Shown here: positions 1-6,253 of the stretch, in pieces
Layout of the letters: each line of letters begins with the position of its first letter
Position numbering within the stretch: position 1 is the stretch's first letter
Assembly (NCBI GenBank): GCA_050732635.1
Contig: JBOHRE010000135.1
Location: 1 to 6,850 of the forward strand
Source of the DNA: JBOHRE01 sp050732635
GTDB taxonomy: Bacteria; Gemmatimonadota; Gemmatimonadetes; Longimicrobiales; RSA9
Length of the DNA: 6,850 bases
Reading direction: 5' to 3'
The notes under the pieces: generated by a model
What the model was told of the DNA's origin: nothing
Database searches by the model: none
Seen by the model: only the letters and a program-made list of their open reading frames with translations
Position numbers and translations under genes: made by a program

Positions 1-270
1 CCCGCGTGCGGCAGCGAGCGAGCCGCCCGCGGCGCTATCGTCGCTGCCGTACATTGGGTACGGAAGCGTCGACATCGATTGCCGCTACCGCCATCAGCGG
101 ACCCGCCGTCGCCGGCCGCGCATTCGTGGTATTTCCATGCCTCGTAGTGACTTCGACAGCGCGCCGCGCACAATGGTTGGAACCGCCGGCGCCGGTGGCG
201 CGGGTGGCGCGGGCGCGCGGGCGGAGCGGCCCGTGTCCGCCGGTGGTCGGCCCACGGCCGCCGCCCGGCC

Positions 271-300
271 TGGAACCTGCCCCCGGCGCCGGCCTATCTT
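271..300 (+). promoter_or_regulatory. Possible sigma-70-type promoter for sucA
   Basis: TATCTT at 295-300 stands out as an AT-rich island in very GC-rich sequence and matches the -10 consensus at four of six bases. TGGAAC at 271-276, 18 bases upstream, is a weak -35 match (three of six). Transcription would then start near 307, leaving a leader of about 34 bases. The position is sensible, but the match is weak and rests on sequence inspection alone. Confidence 0.3.
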
Positions 301-326
301 AACGCGGCAGGCGACGTTCTACGATG

Positions 327-331
327 AAGGA
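327..331 (+). promoter_or_regulatory. Ribosome binding site fixing the GTG start of sucA
   Basis: AAGGA at 327-331 lies 9 bases before the GTG at 341. Two nearby ATG codons (324 and 331) are out of frame with the protein, and the one at 324 meets a stop after six codons. The site therefore supports the GTG as the true start. Confidence 0.65.
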
Positions 332-340
332 TGAGCCACA

Positions 341-3130
341 GTGAGGCGATCCGAACGATTCGACCCGGCGAACGCACCGTACGCACAGCTCGTGTACGAG
401 CAGTGGCTGCGCGACCCGGCGTCGGTCGATGAGTCCTGGCGCCGAGTCTTCGGCCCGAGCGCGGCAGACCTGGGACTGATCACGCCGGCTGGCGAGGTCG
501 CGGCCGCGCCAGCCGGCGCGCCGCTCGCGGTGACGACGCGGCCCGCTGACCCCAGCGAGATCCGCGCGGCCAAGGCCGCGGCCGAGCTGATCGAGATGTA
601 CCGGCTGAACGGCCACTTCGCGGCGCAGCTGGATCCGTTGGGCAGCCCGCCGCGCGGCCATCCCACGCTGGAGCCGGAGTTCCACGGCATCGCGGCGGAG
701 GAGCTCGAGTCGGGTGCGGTCGCCGACGTCGTGGGCAGCGTGCTCGAGTGGCTGCGCGCAATCTACACCGGGCCGATCGGCTTCGAGTTCCAGCACGTCC
801 AGGATCCCGATCGCGAGGAGTGGCTGCGTGCAAAGATCGAGGCGGGTGACCTGATGCGGCCGCTCGCCTCCGAGCAACGCCGCCGGCTGCTCGAACGGCT
901 CACCGAGGTCGAGGCCTTCGAGCAGTTCCTGCACCGCGCCTACCTGGGTGCGAAGCGCTTCTCGATCGAGGGCACAGACATGCTCGTGCCGATGCTGGAC
1001 CTGTCGATCGAACGCGCGGCCGGCGCCGGCGCACGGGAAGTCGTGCTCGGCATGGCGCATCGCGGCCGGCTCAACGTGCTCGTCCACGTGCTCGGTAAGC
1101 CGTACCAAAAGATGTTCGCCGGCTTCGAGGGCCGGCACGCCGGTCTGGGCACCACCGGCGACGTGAAGTACCACCTCGGCGCCGAGGGCACCTACGCGAC
1201 CGCCTCGGGCGAGCCGCTCACGGTCACGCTCGCGCCGAATCCGAGTCACCTCGAGGCCGTCGATCCCGTGGTCGAAGGCATCGCGCGCGCGAAACAGTCG
1301 GCGCGGGACGGCGCCGAGCTGCGCCGTGATGACAGCACCGTGCTGCCGATCCTGATCCACGGCGATGCCGCGTTCGCTGCCCAGGGCGTCATCGCCGAAA
1401 CCCTGAACCTTGCCGGCCTCGACGGCTATCGCACGGGCGGCACGCTGCACATCATCGTCAACAATCAGATCGGCTTCACGACCCTGCCGAGCCAGGCGCG
1501 CTCGACGCTGTATGCGAGCGACCTGGCGCACGGCTTCGATATCCCGGTCTTCCATGTCAACGCGGATGATCCGGAGGCGTGTCTCGCGGTCGCGCGGCTC
1601 GCCATGATGTACCGCGAAACGTTCCACGCCGACGTCGTCATCGACCTGATCGGGTACCGCCGTTACGGGCACAACGAGGGCGATGAGCCGGCATACACAC
1701 AGCCGCAGATGTACGACGCGATCCGTGACCACCCGACCGTGCGCACGCTCTGGGCGAAGCGGCTGGCCGAGGAGGGGGTGGTGACCGACGCGGAAGCGCA
1801 GCAGATCTGGGACGGTGTATACGAACGCATGGTCGAGGCGCAGCAGGAGGTGCGCAGCGCCGAGTACACGCCCGTCGACATCGAGCCCGAAGAGCCCTCG
1901 CTCGAGCCGTCACTGGGCGCGCAGACGGCGGTGCCCGAGGCGCGGCTGCGCGAGCTCGATCACGCACTGCACCGCTGGCCCGACAGCCTGCTGGTGAATC
2001 CGAAGCTCGCACGCCAGCTCGAGCGACGCTCGCAGGTGTTCGACGAGGACGGGCCGATCGATTGGGCCCACGCCGAGGCACTCGCCTTTGCCTCGCTGCT
2101 CGTCGACGGCACACCCGTCCGGCTGACCGGTCAGGACACCGAGCGCGGTACCTTCTCGCAACGGCACCTGGTGCTGCACGACGCGCGCACCGGCGAGCGC
2201 TACGTGCCGCTCTCGCACCTGCCCCAGCAGCGGGCGCCCTTCGAGATCCACAACTCGCCGCTTTCCGAGCTCGCCTGCGTCGGCTTCGAGTACGGCTACT
2301 CGATCGCCGCGCCGGAGACGCTGGTGCTGTGGGAGGCGCAGTTCGGCGACTTCATCAACGGCGCCCAGATCATCGTCGATCAGTTCATGGCAGCGGGACG
2401 CGCGAAGTGGGGCCAGCAGTCCAGGCTCGTGCTGCTCCTGCCGCATGGCTACGAGGGCCAGGGTCCGGAGCACTCGAGCGCCCGCCTCGAGCGCTTCCTG
2501 CAGCTCGCGGCGGAGGACAACATCCGCGTCGCCAACTGCAGCACACCCGCACAGTACTTCCACCTGCTCCGACGGCAGGCGAAGCTCAAGGAGCTGCGGC
2601 CGCTGATCGTCATGACGCCGAAGAGTCTGCTGCGACACCCGAAGGCGGTCTCGGCGCGTGGCGAGCTGGCCGATGGCGCGTTCCAGTTCGTGATCAGCGA
2701 TGCGACGAGCGCCGAGCGCAAGGCGGCCACGCGACGCCTGCTGCTGTGCACCGGCAAGATCTATTACGATCTCGAGGCCAGCGATGCCCGCGACGCGGCC
2801 GAGCACGTCGCGATCGCGCGTGTCGAGCAGCTGTACCCCTTCCCGGCCGAGACGCTCGGCGCGCTGCTCGCGGCGCTGCCGGCGCTCGAGGAGCTCGTGT
2901 GGGTACAGGAAGAGCCGGCCAACATGGGTGCATGGCGGTCCGTCGAGCCCCGCCTGCGGCGGCTGGCGAGCTCGCTCGGCCACGACATCCCCCTGCATTA
3001 CGTCGGGCGCCCCGACCGCGCCTCGCCGGCCGAGGGCTATGCCAACCTGCACGAGCGCGAGCAGGCACGTATCATTGCCGAGGCGCTGGGAATGGCGCAG
3101 CCTGCAGCCCGCGAGCCGAGAACCGGCTGA
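341..3130 (+). CDS. sucA: 2-oxoglutarate dehydrogenase E1 component (thiamine diphosphate-dependent)
   Basis: This is the E1 decarboxylase of the 2-oxoglutarate dehydrogenase complex (TCA cycle, cytoplasm). It decarboxylates 2-oxoglutarate on thiamine diphosphate and succinylates the E2 lipoyl group. The 929 residues match the usual length of about 930. In order I see: the N-terminal E2-contact segment (about 8-37, NAPYAQLVYEQWLRDP); GMAHRGRLNVL (237-247); the cofactor/Mg motif GDAAFAAQG (341-349) closing with NN at 374-375; GYRRYGHNEGDEP (438-450); the pyrimidine-binding domain with GQDTERGTFSQRH (597-609) and HNSPLSE (637-643), whose E643 is the likely cofactor-activating glutamate; LPHGYEGQGPEHSS (700-713); and the C-terminal domain with WVQEEPANMGAW (854-865). 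There is no fused acyltransferase domain like that of actinobacterial Kgd. The start is GTG with a good ribosome binding site. No E2 or E3 gene is in the window. No terminator is evident after the stop, so read-through into the next small gene is possible. Confidence 0.97.
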   Translation: MRRSERFDPANAPYAQLVYEQWLRDPASVDESWRRVFGPSAADLGLITPAGEVAAAPAGAPLAVTTRPADPSEIRAAKAAAELIEMYRLNGHFAAQLDPLGSPPRGHPTLEPEFHGIAAEELESGAVADVVGSVLEWLRAIYTGPIGFEFQHVQDPDREEWLRAKIEAGDLMRPLASEQRRRLLERLTEVEAFEQFLHRAYLGAKRFSIEGTDMLVPMLDLSIERAAGAGAREVVLGMAHRGRLNVLVHVLGKPYQKMFAGFEGRHAGLGTTGDVKYHLGAEGTYATASGEPLTVTLAPNPSHLEAVDPVVEGIARAKQSARDGAELRRDDSTVLPILIHGDAAFAAQGVIAETLNLAGLDGYRTGGTLHIIVNNQIGFTTLPSQARSTLYASDLAHGFDIPVFHVNADDPEACLAVARLAMMYRETFHADVVIDLIGYRRYGHNEGDEPAYTQPQMYDAIRDHPTVRTLWAKRLAEEGVVTDAEAQQIWDGVYERMVEAQQEVRSAEYTPVDIEPEEPSLEPSLGAQTAVPEARLRELDHALHRWPDSLLVNPKLARQLERRSQVFDEDGPIDWAHAEALAFASLLVDGTPVRLTGQDTERGTFSQRHLVLHDARTGERYVPLSHLPQQRAPFEIHNSPLSELACVGFEYGYSIAAPETLVLWEAQFGDFINGAQIIVDQFMAAGRAKWGQQSRLVLLLPHGYEGQGPEHSSARLERFLQLAAEDNIRVANCSTPAQYFHLLRRQAKLKELRPLIVMTPKSLLRHPKAVSARGELADGAFQFVISDATSAERKAATRRLLLCTGKIYYDLEASDARDAAEHVAIARVEQLYPFPAETLGALLAALPALEELVWVQEEPANMGAWRSVEPRLRRLASSLGHDIPLHYVGRPDRASPAEGYANLHEREQARIIAEALGMAQPAAREPRTG

Positions 3131-3254
3131 GCCCGGCCCACGCCGGCGCACCGGGTCGCCCCTGGACAACGCCTGTGCCGAGCCGGGGAACGACCCTTGC
3201 GCTTCCGCCCGCAGTCAGGGGTGGGACAGTGTCGTCCGATCCACCACGGGAGGC

Positions 3255-3262
3255 AAAGGAGG
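3255..3262 (+). promoter_or_regulatory. Strong ribosome binding site of the small membrane protein gene
   Basis: AAAGGAGG is a near-perfect Shine-Dalgarno sequence, 6 bases before the ATG at 3269. It decides against an upstream in-frame TTG at 3197, which would add 24 Arg-rich residues of non-coding character. Confidence 0.75.
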
Positions 3263-3268
3263 GGCGGA

Positions 3269-3457
3269 ATGTCGTCGTTCGGGATCTACCTGGTAGGATT
3301 CTTCATCCTGATCCTCGGGCTCGCGCTGGCGGCCTACCTGCTGGGTGCGCCCAGCCTGTGGATCGGCGTCGGCATCATCATCCTGCTGGGACTCGGCGTG
3401 CTCATGGCGGTTGGCCGTACCAAGCGACCGGACCCGCCGAGTCGTAGCGAGGTGTGA
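3269..3457 (+). CDS. Small two-helix membrane protein of unknown function
   Basis: I do not recognise a family. The 62-residue product has two hydrophobic segments, about residues 5-26 and 29-48, separated by a short GAPSLW turn, and a hydrophilic tail with RTKR near residues 50-53. By the positive-inside rule both termini should be cytoplasmic, giving a membrane hairpin. The composition (runs of Leu, Ile, Gly) is typical of small bacterial inner-membrane proteins. The strong ribosome binding site argues that the gene is translated. It lies 138 bases after sucA on the same strand, with no clear terminator or promoter in between, and ends 43 bases from the stop of the convergent dipeptidase gene. 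A role in the 2-oxoglutarate dehydrogenase complex is not implied by this position alone. Confidence 0.75.
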   Translation: MSSFGIYLVGFFILILGLALAAYLLGAPSLWIGVGIIILLGLGVLMAVGRTKRPDPPSRSEV

Positions 3458-3500
3458 CACGGCGGTTCGTGGGTCGTGGCTGCTGGTTGTGGTGCCCGCC

Positions 3501-4763
3501 TCAGCGCCGGACGTCCGCCGTCGATGGCGATCGCTCCTGCCGCAGCCGCGCGGCCGTCGTCTCCATGGCACGCATGGCACGCAGCACGTTGAGCCCTGCG
3601 ATCTGGCGCAGGTCCTCCTCCGAGTAGCCGCGCCGCAGCAGCTCTGCGAACAGGACCGGGAACGTGGCGACATCCTCGAGCCCGACCGGTACCGACGAGA
3701 TCCCGTCGAAATCCGAGCCGATACCGATATGATCAATGCCGGCGACGCGCCGGACGTGGTCGATGTGGTCGGCCACATCGGCCAGCGTCGTGCGCGGCTG
3801 CGGGTTCATCGCCTCCCAGGCCGCGATGGCTTCGCGCACGGTCGCAGCGTCGAGGCCCGCCGCTCGCAGCGAGTCGGCACGCGCCGCGGAGCGTGCGCTC
3901 CAGACGCGAACGTCCTCGTTGATGAACGACGGCACGAAGGTGATCATCACGACGCCGCCGTTCTCGGGCAGGCGGCGCAGCACGTCATCAGGCACGTTGC
4001 GCGGGTGGTCGGTCACCGCTCGTGCCGAGGAGTGGGAGAAGAGCACCGGCGCGGCGGCCACATCGAGCGCGTCGTGCATGGTCGAAGGTGCGACGTGCGA
4101 GAGATCGACGAAGACACCCAGGCGGTTCATCTCGCGCACCACCTCCACACCGAAGGGGCTGAGTCCGCCGTGCCGCGGCGCGTCCGTCGAGGCATCGGCC
4201 CAGTCGTGCGTGCGCGAGTGCGTCAGTGTGATGTAGCGAACGCCGAGCCGGTACAGCGCGCGCAGCGCCGACAATGAGTTCTCGATCGCGTGCCCACCCT
4301 CGAGCCCGATCAACGAGGCGATTCGACCATCACCGTGAATCCGCTCGATGTCATCGGCGGTGTACGCTATCTCGAAGTCGGCATACCGCTCGGTCAGTCT
4401 GTGGACCATGTCGATCTCGCGTATGCCGTGGCGCAGTGCGCCCTGCTCCATTGAATCGACCGTAACGTACGCTGACCAGAACTGCGCACCGACCAGGCCC
4501 GCGCGCAGTCGTGCGAGATCGGTATGACCCCCCGGCTGGGGGCCGGATACGTCACCCGCGCCCTCCATGCTACCGCCGAATTCGCCGAGCAGCCGTGATG
4601 GCAGGTCGTTGTGGCCGTCGATCAGCGGCACCTGCTGGAGGATCGCGCGGGCGCGCTCGACCAGCGTGGCGTCGGGCGGCACCCAATCCGCCTGTCCGGC
4701 GAGGGGTGCGACGCTCAGAAGCAGGGTGGCCGGCAGCAGCAGCGACAGTCGGGCTCGGGGCAT
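3501..4763 (-). CDS. Secreted M19-family zinc dipeptidase (renal/membrane dipeptidase family)
   Basis: A binuclear-zinc metallopeptidase of the amidohydrolase-fold M19 family, which hydrolyses dipeptides, sometimes with a C-terminal D-residue. The 420 residues show, in order: a signal peptide (1 to about 25: basic MPRAR, hydrophobic core, LAGQA); the metal motif DGHND with H51 and D53; the family motif GGHTDLARLRAGLVGAQFW (78-96); the bridging glutamate E155 in EGGH; THS with H182 followed by WAD (188-190); H223 in DLSH and H244 in FSHSSAR as further ligands; R248; and GSDFDG (349-354) with the catalytic-region D351. GLNVLR (390-395) closes the barrel. All expected ligands are present, so it should be active. 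The signal peptide has no lipobox cysteine, so the product is probably periplasmic or secreted rather than a lipoprotein. The ATG is chosen because the signal peptide begins there; its ribosome binding site is weak. It converges with the small membrane gene and is divergent from the next plus-strand gene. Confidence 0.93.
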   Translation of the reverse strand: MPRARLSLLLPATLLLSVAPLAGQADWVPPDATLVERARAILQQVPLIDGHNDLPSRLLGEFGGSMEGAGDVSGPQPGGHTDLARLRAGLVGAQFWSAYVTVDSMEQGALRHGIREIDMVHRLTERYADFEIAYTADDIERIHGDGRIASLIGLEGGHAIENSLSALRALYRLGVRYITLTHSRTHDWADASTDAPRHGGLSPFGVEVVREMNRLGVFVDLSHVAPSTMHDALDVAAAPVLFSHSSARAVTDHPRNVPDDVLRRLPENGGVVMITFVPSFINEDVRVWSARSAARADSLRAAGLDAATVREAIAAWEAMNPQPRTTLADVADHIDHVRRVAGIDHIGIGSDFDGISSVPVGLEDVATFPVLFAELLRRGYSEEDLRQIAGLNVLRAMRAMETTAARLRQERSPSTADVRR

Positions 4764-4937
4764 GGCTCGTCGGGGTTCGAGGTCTGCACGATTGCGGCAG
4801 AAGGGTACGATGACGGCGCGTCAATGGAAACCACGCGCCGCAACACGGTGCGGGCCCAGCGCTTCGACATAGTCGGCACGCTTGACCTTGCCGGGTGTAT
4901 TCGACACCGTAGGGGAGAAGCGAATCCGGAGGCGCGG
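4764..4937. other. Divergent intergenic region with possible leader
   Basis: This 174-base gap between divergent genes should hold both promoters, but no convincing -35/-10 pair is visible. On the minus strand TTGACG (complement of 4819-4824) is a good -35 for the dipeptidase gene but has no -10 match at normal spacing. On the plus strand TTGACC at 4882-4887 likewise lacks a good -10. The plus frame of the downstream gene stays open through this stretch, with an ATG at 4824 that has no well-spaced ribosome binding site. Confidence 0.4.
4928..4932 (+). promoter_or_regulatory. Ribosome binding site supporting a TTG start at 4938
   Basis: GGAGG lies 5 bases before TTG 4938-4940. The upstream in-frame ATG at 4824 has only AAGGG at 4801-4805, 18 bases away, which is too far. 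The site favours the TTG. Confidence 0.5.
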
Positions 4938-5486
4938 TTGGAGCATCTCATCGTCGTCACGTACCCCGAGCCGCTGAGCATTCAGGCCCGGCCCATGCCC
5001 CACGCGGTGGCCAAGGAGGGCAATGTCGGGCTCGCGTATTACTACGAGGATCACGTGATCGCCCGCAGCGTGGTCGACACCGATGCGATGGAGTCGATCA
5101 GCAACCTTCTGCGTCAGCCAGTGCTGGTCGCGCTGGCGGCCGCCGAGGACGATGACGGCAACATCGACGCGCGGGTGTGTCTGGTGCTGCCGGTCGAGGG
5201 CGAGGCGCTGAAGACGGAGGGCGATGATGAGCCCGACGAGCCGTGGCGGGCCAGCATTCCAGAGCCGCCCGCGGAGATCTCCACCTACGGTTCCGGTTAC
5301 GATGAGCAGGAGGAGCGGCCGAAGATGGCGCTGCTGCCGATCGGCAACGTGGTGCGGAGTCTGCATGATCGAAACCACCCCGAGGATGTCGCGGCCGACG
5401 CGAGCGAGATGCTGCGCAATCTGCTGACCGGTCGTGCCAAGGATGCCGTGCAGAAGGCGATCGACGACCTGCTCGGCAGCCTCTGA
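4938..5486 (+). CDS. Unrecognised acidic protein, 182 residues
   Basis: I do not recognise a family. From the TTG start the protein opens with a strand-like segment (MEHLIVVTYPEPLSIQ), then GNVGLAYYYEDHVIARSVV (29-47), a hydrophobic strand PVLVALAAA (61-69), an acidic patch (70-78), another strand ARVCLVLPV (78-86), a very acidic linker (about 88-102, with EGDDEPDEPW), a Pro-rich stretch (107-112), and a C-terminal helical part (about 149-182) ending in an amphipathic helix (AKDAVQKAIDDLLGSL). There is no signal peptide or membrane segment, so it is probably cytoplasmic. Alternation of strands and charged loops suggests a small alpha/beta fold. An ATG at 4824 would add 38 residues of weaker coding character. 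It is divergent from the dipeptidase gene and followed by a strong terminator, so it is probably a single-gene unit. The gene is convincing; its role is unknown. Confidence 0.75.
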   Translation: MEHLIVVTYPEPLSIQARPMPHAVAKEGNVGLAYYYEDHVIARSVVDTDAMESISNLLRQPVLVALAAAEDDDGNIDARVCLVLPVEGEALKTEGDDEPDEPWRASIPEPPAEISTYGSGYDEQEERPKMALLPIGNVVRSLHDRNHPEDVAADASEMLRNLLTGRAKDAVQKAIDDLLGSL

Positions 5487-5508
5487 TCGCATCGTGCCCG
5501 GCGGTCCC

Positions 5509-5539
5509 GCGGGCCGGCGTCGCTGCGCCGGCCCGCTTT
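5509..5539 (+). terminator. Intrinsic (rho-independent) terminator
   Basis: A perfect 11-bp inverted repeat (GCGGGCCGGCG at 5509-5519, its complement at 5526-5536) encloses a 6-base loop and is followed by TTT at 5537-5539. It starts 22 bases after the stop of the 182-residue protein gene. The U-tract is short, but the stem is very stable. The opposite strand has no T-tract after the hairpin, so it is best placed for the plus-strand gene, though it could still hinder transcripts of the convergent gene. Confidence 0.8.
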
Positions 5540-5596
5540 GCATCCGGGACCGGCCCTGTGCTGCGGCACCCTGGCAGCGCCCTGACGGCGGCGCGC

Positions 5597-6169
5597 TCAG
5601 CGCGGCGCGTTGTGCTCGATGCGCAGGAACAGAACCGTCTCCCACGGGTCCAGCCGTCGCTCGACTTCGAGTGTGAACGCCAGCGCAGCCGCGTCCATGA
5701 GGCTGCTCCAGCGGTAGCCGATCCCGGCGCCCAGGGCCGGCACGAGCCGCGTGCCCTGCTCCGCCTCGATACCGGCGAACTGCCAGGTGCCGGCCAGTCG
5801 CCCGTGAGCGCCGATCGTCCATGCCGATGGCGACTCCATGAGATCGAGGAGCCCGCGAGGCAGAGTGCGGCGCAGTGACAGCCGCGGGCCGAGGATCAGG
5901 CCGTCGAGGAAGGCGCGGCCGGGAATCAGACCCAGCTCGAGCTCCGCGGAGCCGAGCCACGCGCGCCGACTGCCGAAGCCGCGCAGGCGTCCGTAGCCGA
6001 TGATGGTTTCGCGTCCTTCGAACAGATCGCCGGTGAGCTGGTTGCCCATGGCGATCACGCGGTAGACGCGCGCGATCTCGATCGAGCCGGTGTCCGGCTC
6101 CTGCGCCGTCGCTGGATGCGCGGCCGACGTCAGGGCCAGCACGAGCAACACAATCGTGGGTCGATTCAC
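5597..6169 (-). CDS. Exported protein, possibly a small outer-membrane beta-barrel
   Basis: No family is recognised. From the GTG at 6169 the 190-residue product starts with a clean signal peptide (MNRPTIVLLVLALTSAAHPATA, probable cleavage after A22 before QEP). The mature part has many short amphipathic strand-like segments rich in Gly, Arg and aromatic residues: ETIIGYGRLRGFG (54-66), AWLGSAELELGLIPG (70-84), LILGPRLSLRR (91-101), AWTIGAHGRLAGTWQFAGIEAEQG (117-139, in two strands), LVPALGAGIGYRWSS (142-156) and ALAFTLEVERRLDPWETVLFLRIEHN (162-187). This pattern fits a small outer-membrane barrel or a periplasmic beta protein, but that is inference. The C-terminus is not the classic aromatic ending. 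An in-frame ATG at 6217 would add 16 residues before the signal peptide, giving an unusually long n-region, so I prefer the GTG although its ribosome binding site is weak. Convergent with the 182-residue protein gene and divergent from the glycosylase-like gene. Confidence 0.7.
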   Translation of the reverse strand: MNRPTIVLLVLALTSAAHPATAQEPDTGSIEIARVYRVIAMGNQLTGDLFEGRETIIGYGRLRGFGSRRAWLGSAELELGLIPGRAFLDGLILGPRLSLRRTLPRGLLDLMESPSAWTIGAHGRLAGTWQFAGIEAEQGTRLVPALGAGIGYRWSSLMDAAALAFTLEVERRLDPWETVLFLRIEHNAPR

Positions 6170-6253
6170 AGACACTCGAGTCCGGTTCGAACGCACCGAG
6201 AACGACGGCCCATGCATAGCGTCCCGTCCCAGCCGACGCTACCGTGCGCGACC

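Larger units (their letters stand above)
1..340. other. GC-rich left flank without a convincing gene
   Basis: I find no supportable gene here. A plus-strand frame is open from the left edge to a TGA at 332-334, but its second half translates to a low-complexity Gly/Ala/Arg/Pro stretch that looks like translated GC-rich spacer. The 9-base unit GGTGGCGCG occurs twice in tandem at 194-202 and 203-211, followed by a degenerate third unit. On the minus strand a 25-codon frame runs from an ATG at 76 off the left edge; it has no ribosome binding site and is too short to judge. The right end of the flank holds the probable promoter and ribosome binding site of the 2-oxoglutarate dehydrogenase gene. 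Confidence 0.5.

Noticed and set aside
2..76. Minus-strand frame from ATG at 76 running off the left edge
   Set aside because: Only 25 codons are visible, with no ribosome binding site and no recognisable motif.
2..334. Plus-strand frame open from the left edge to a TGA just before sucA, as a possible upstream gene end
   Set aside because: Its last 60 or so codons are low-complexity Gly/Ala/Arg/Pro, and a plausible -10 element and the sucA ribosome binding site lie within it. The first 50 codons are less clearly non-coding, so a short gene tail cannot be fully excluded.
299..1732. 477-codon minus-strand open frame antisense to sucA
   Set aside because: It lies opposite unmistakable SucA sequence, has no recognisable domain and is Arg/Val/Asp/Leu-rich, as expected for the antisense of a high-GC codon pattern.
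1910..3169. 419-codon minus-strand open frame antisense to the sucA 3' half
   Set aside because: Same reasoning: a shadow of GC-biased codons, with no domain and no ribosome binding site.
3131..3268. Terminator or second promoter between sucA and the small membrane gene
   Set aside because: Only short imperfect GC inverted repeats without a T-tract are visible, and no promoter pair meets even a loose consensus.
2062..3447. 461-codon plus-strand frame overlapping sucA and the small membrane gene
   Set aside because: It is an out-of-frame reading, Arg/Ala/Pro-rich, and crosses two better-supported genes.
3345..4277. 310-codon plus-strand frame opposite the dipeptidase gene
   Set aside because: The minus strand encodes a complete M19 dipeptidase with all metal ligands, so this is its shadow.
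4819..4824. TTGACG (minus strand) as the -35 of a dipeptidase promoter
   Set aside because: At 17-base spacing the -10 position reads TCTGCC, which barely resembles the consensus.
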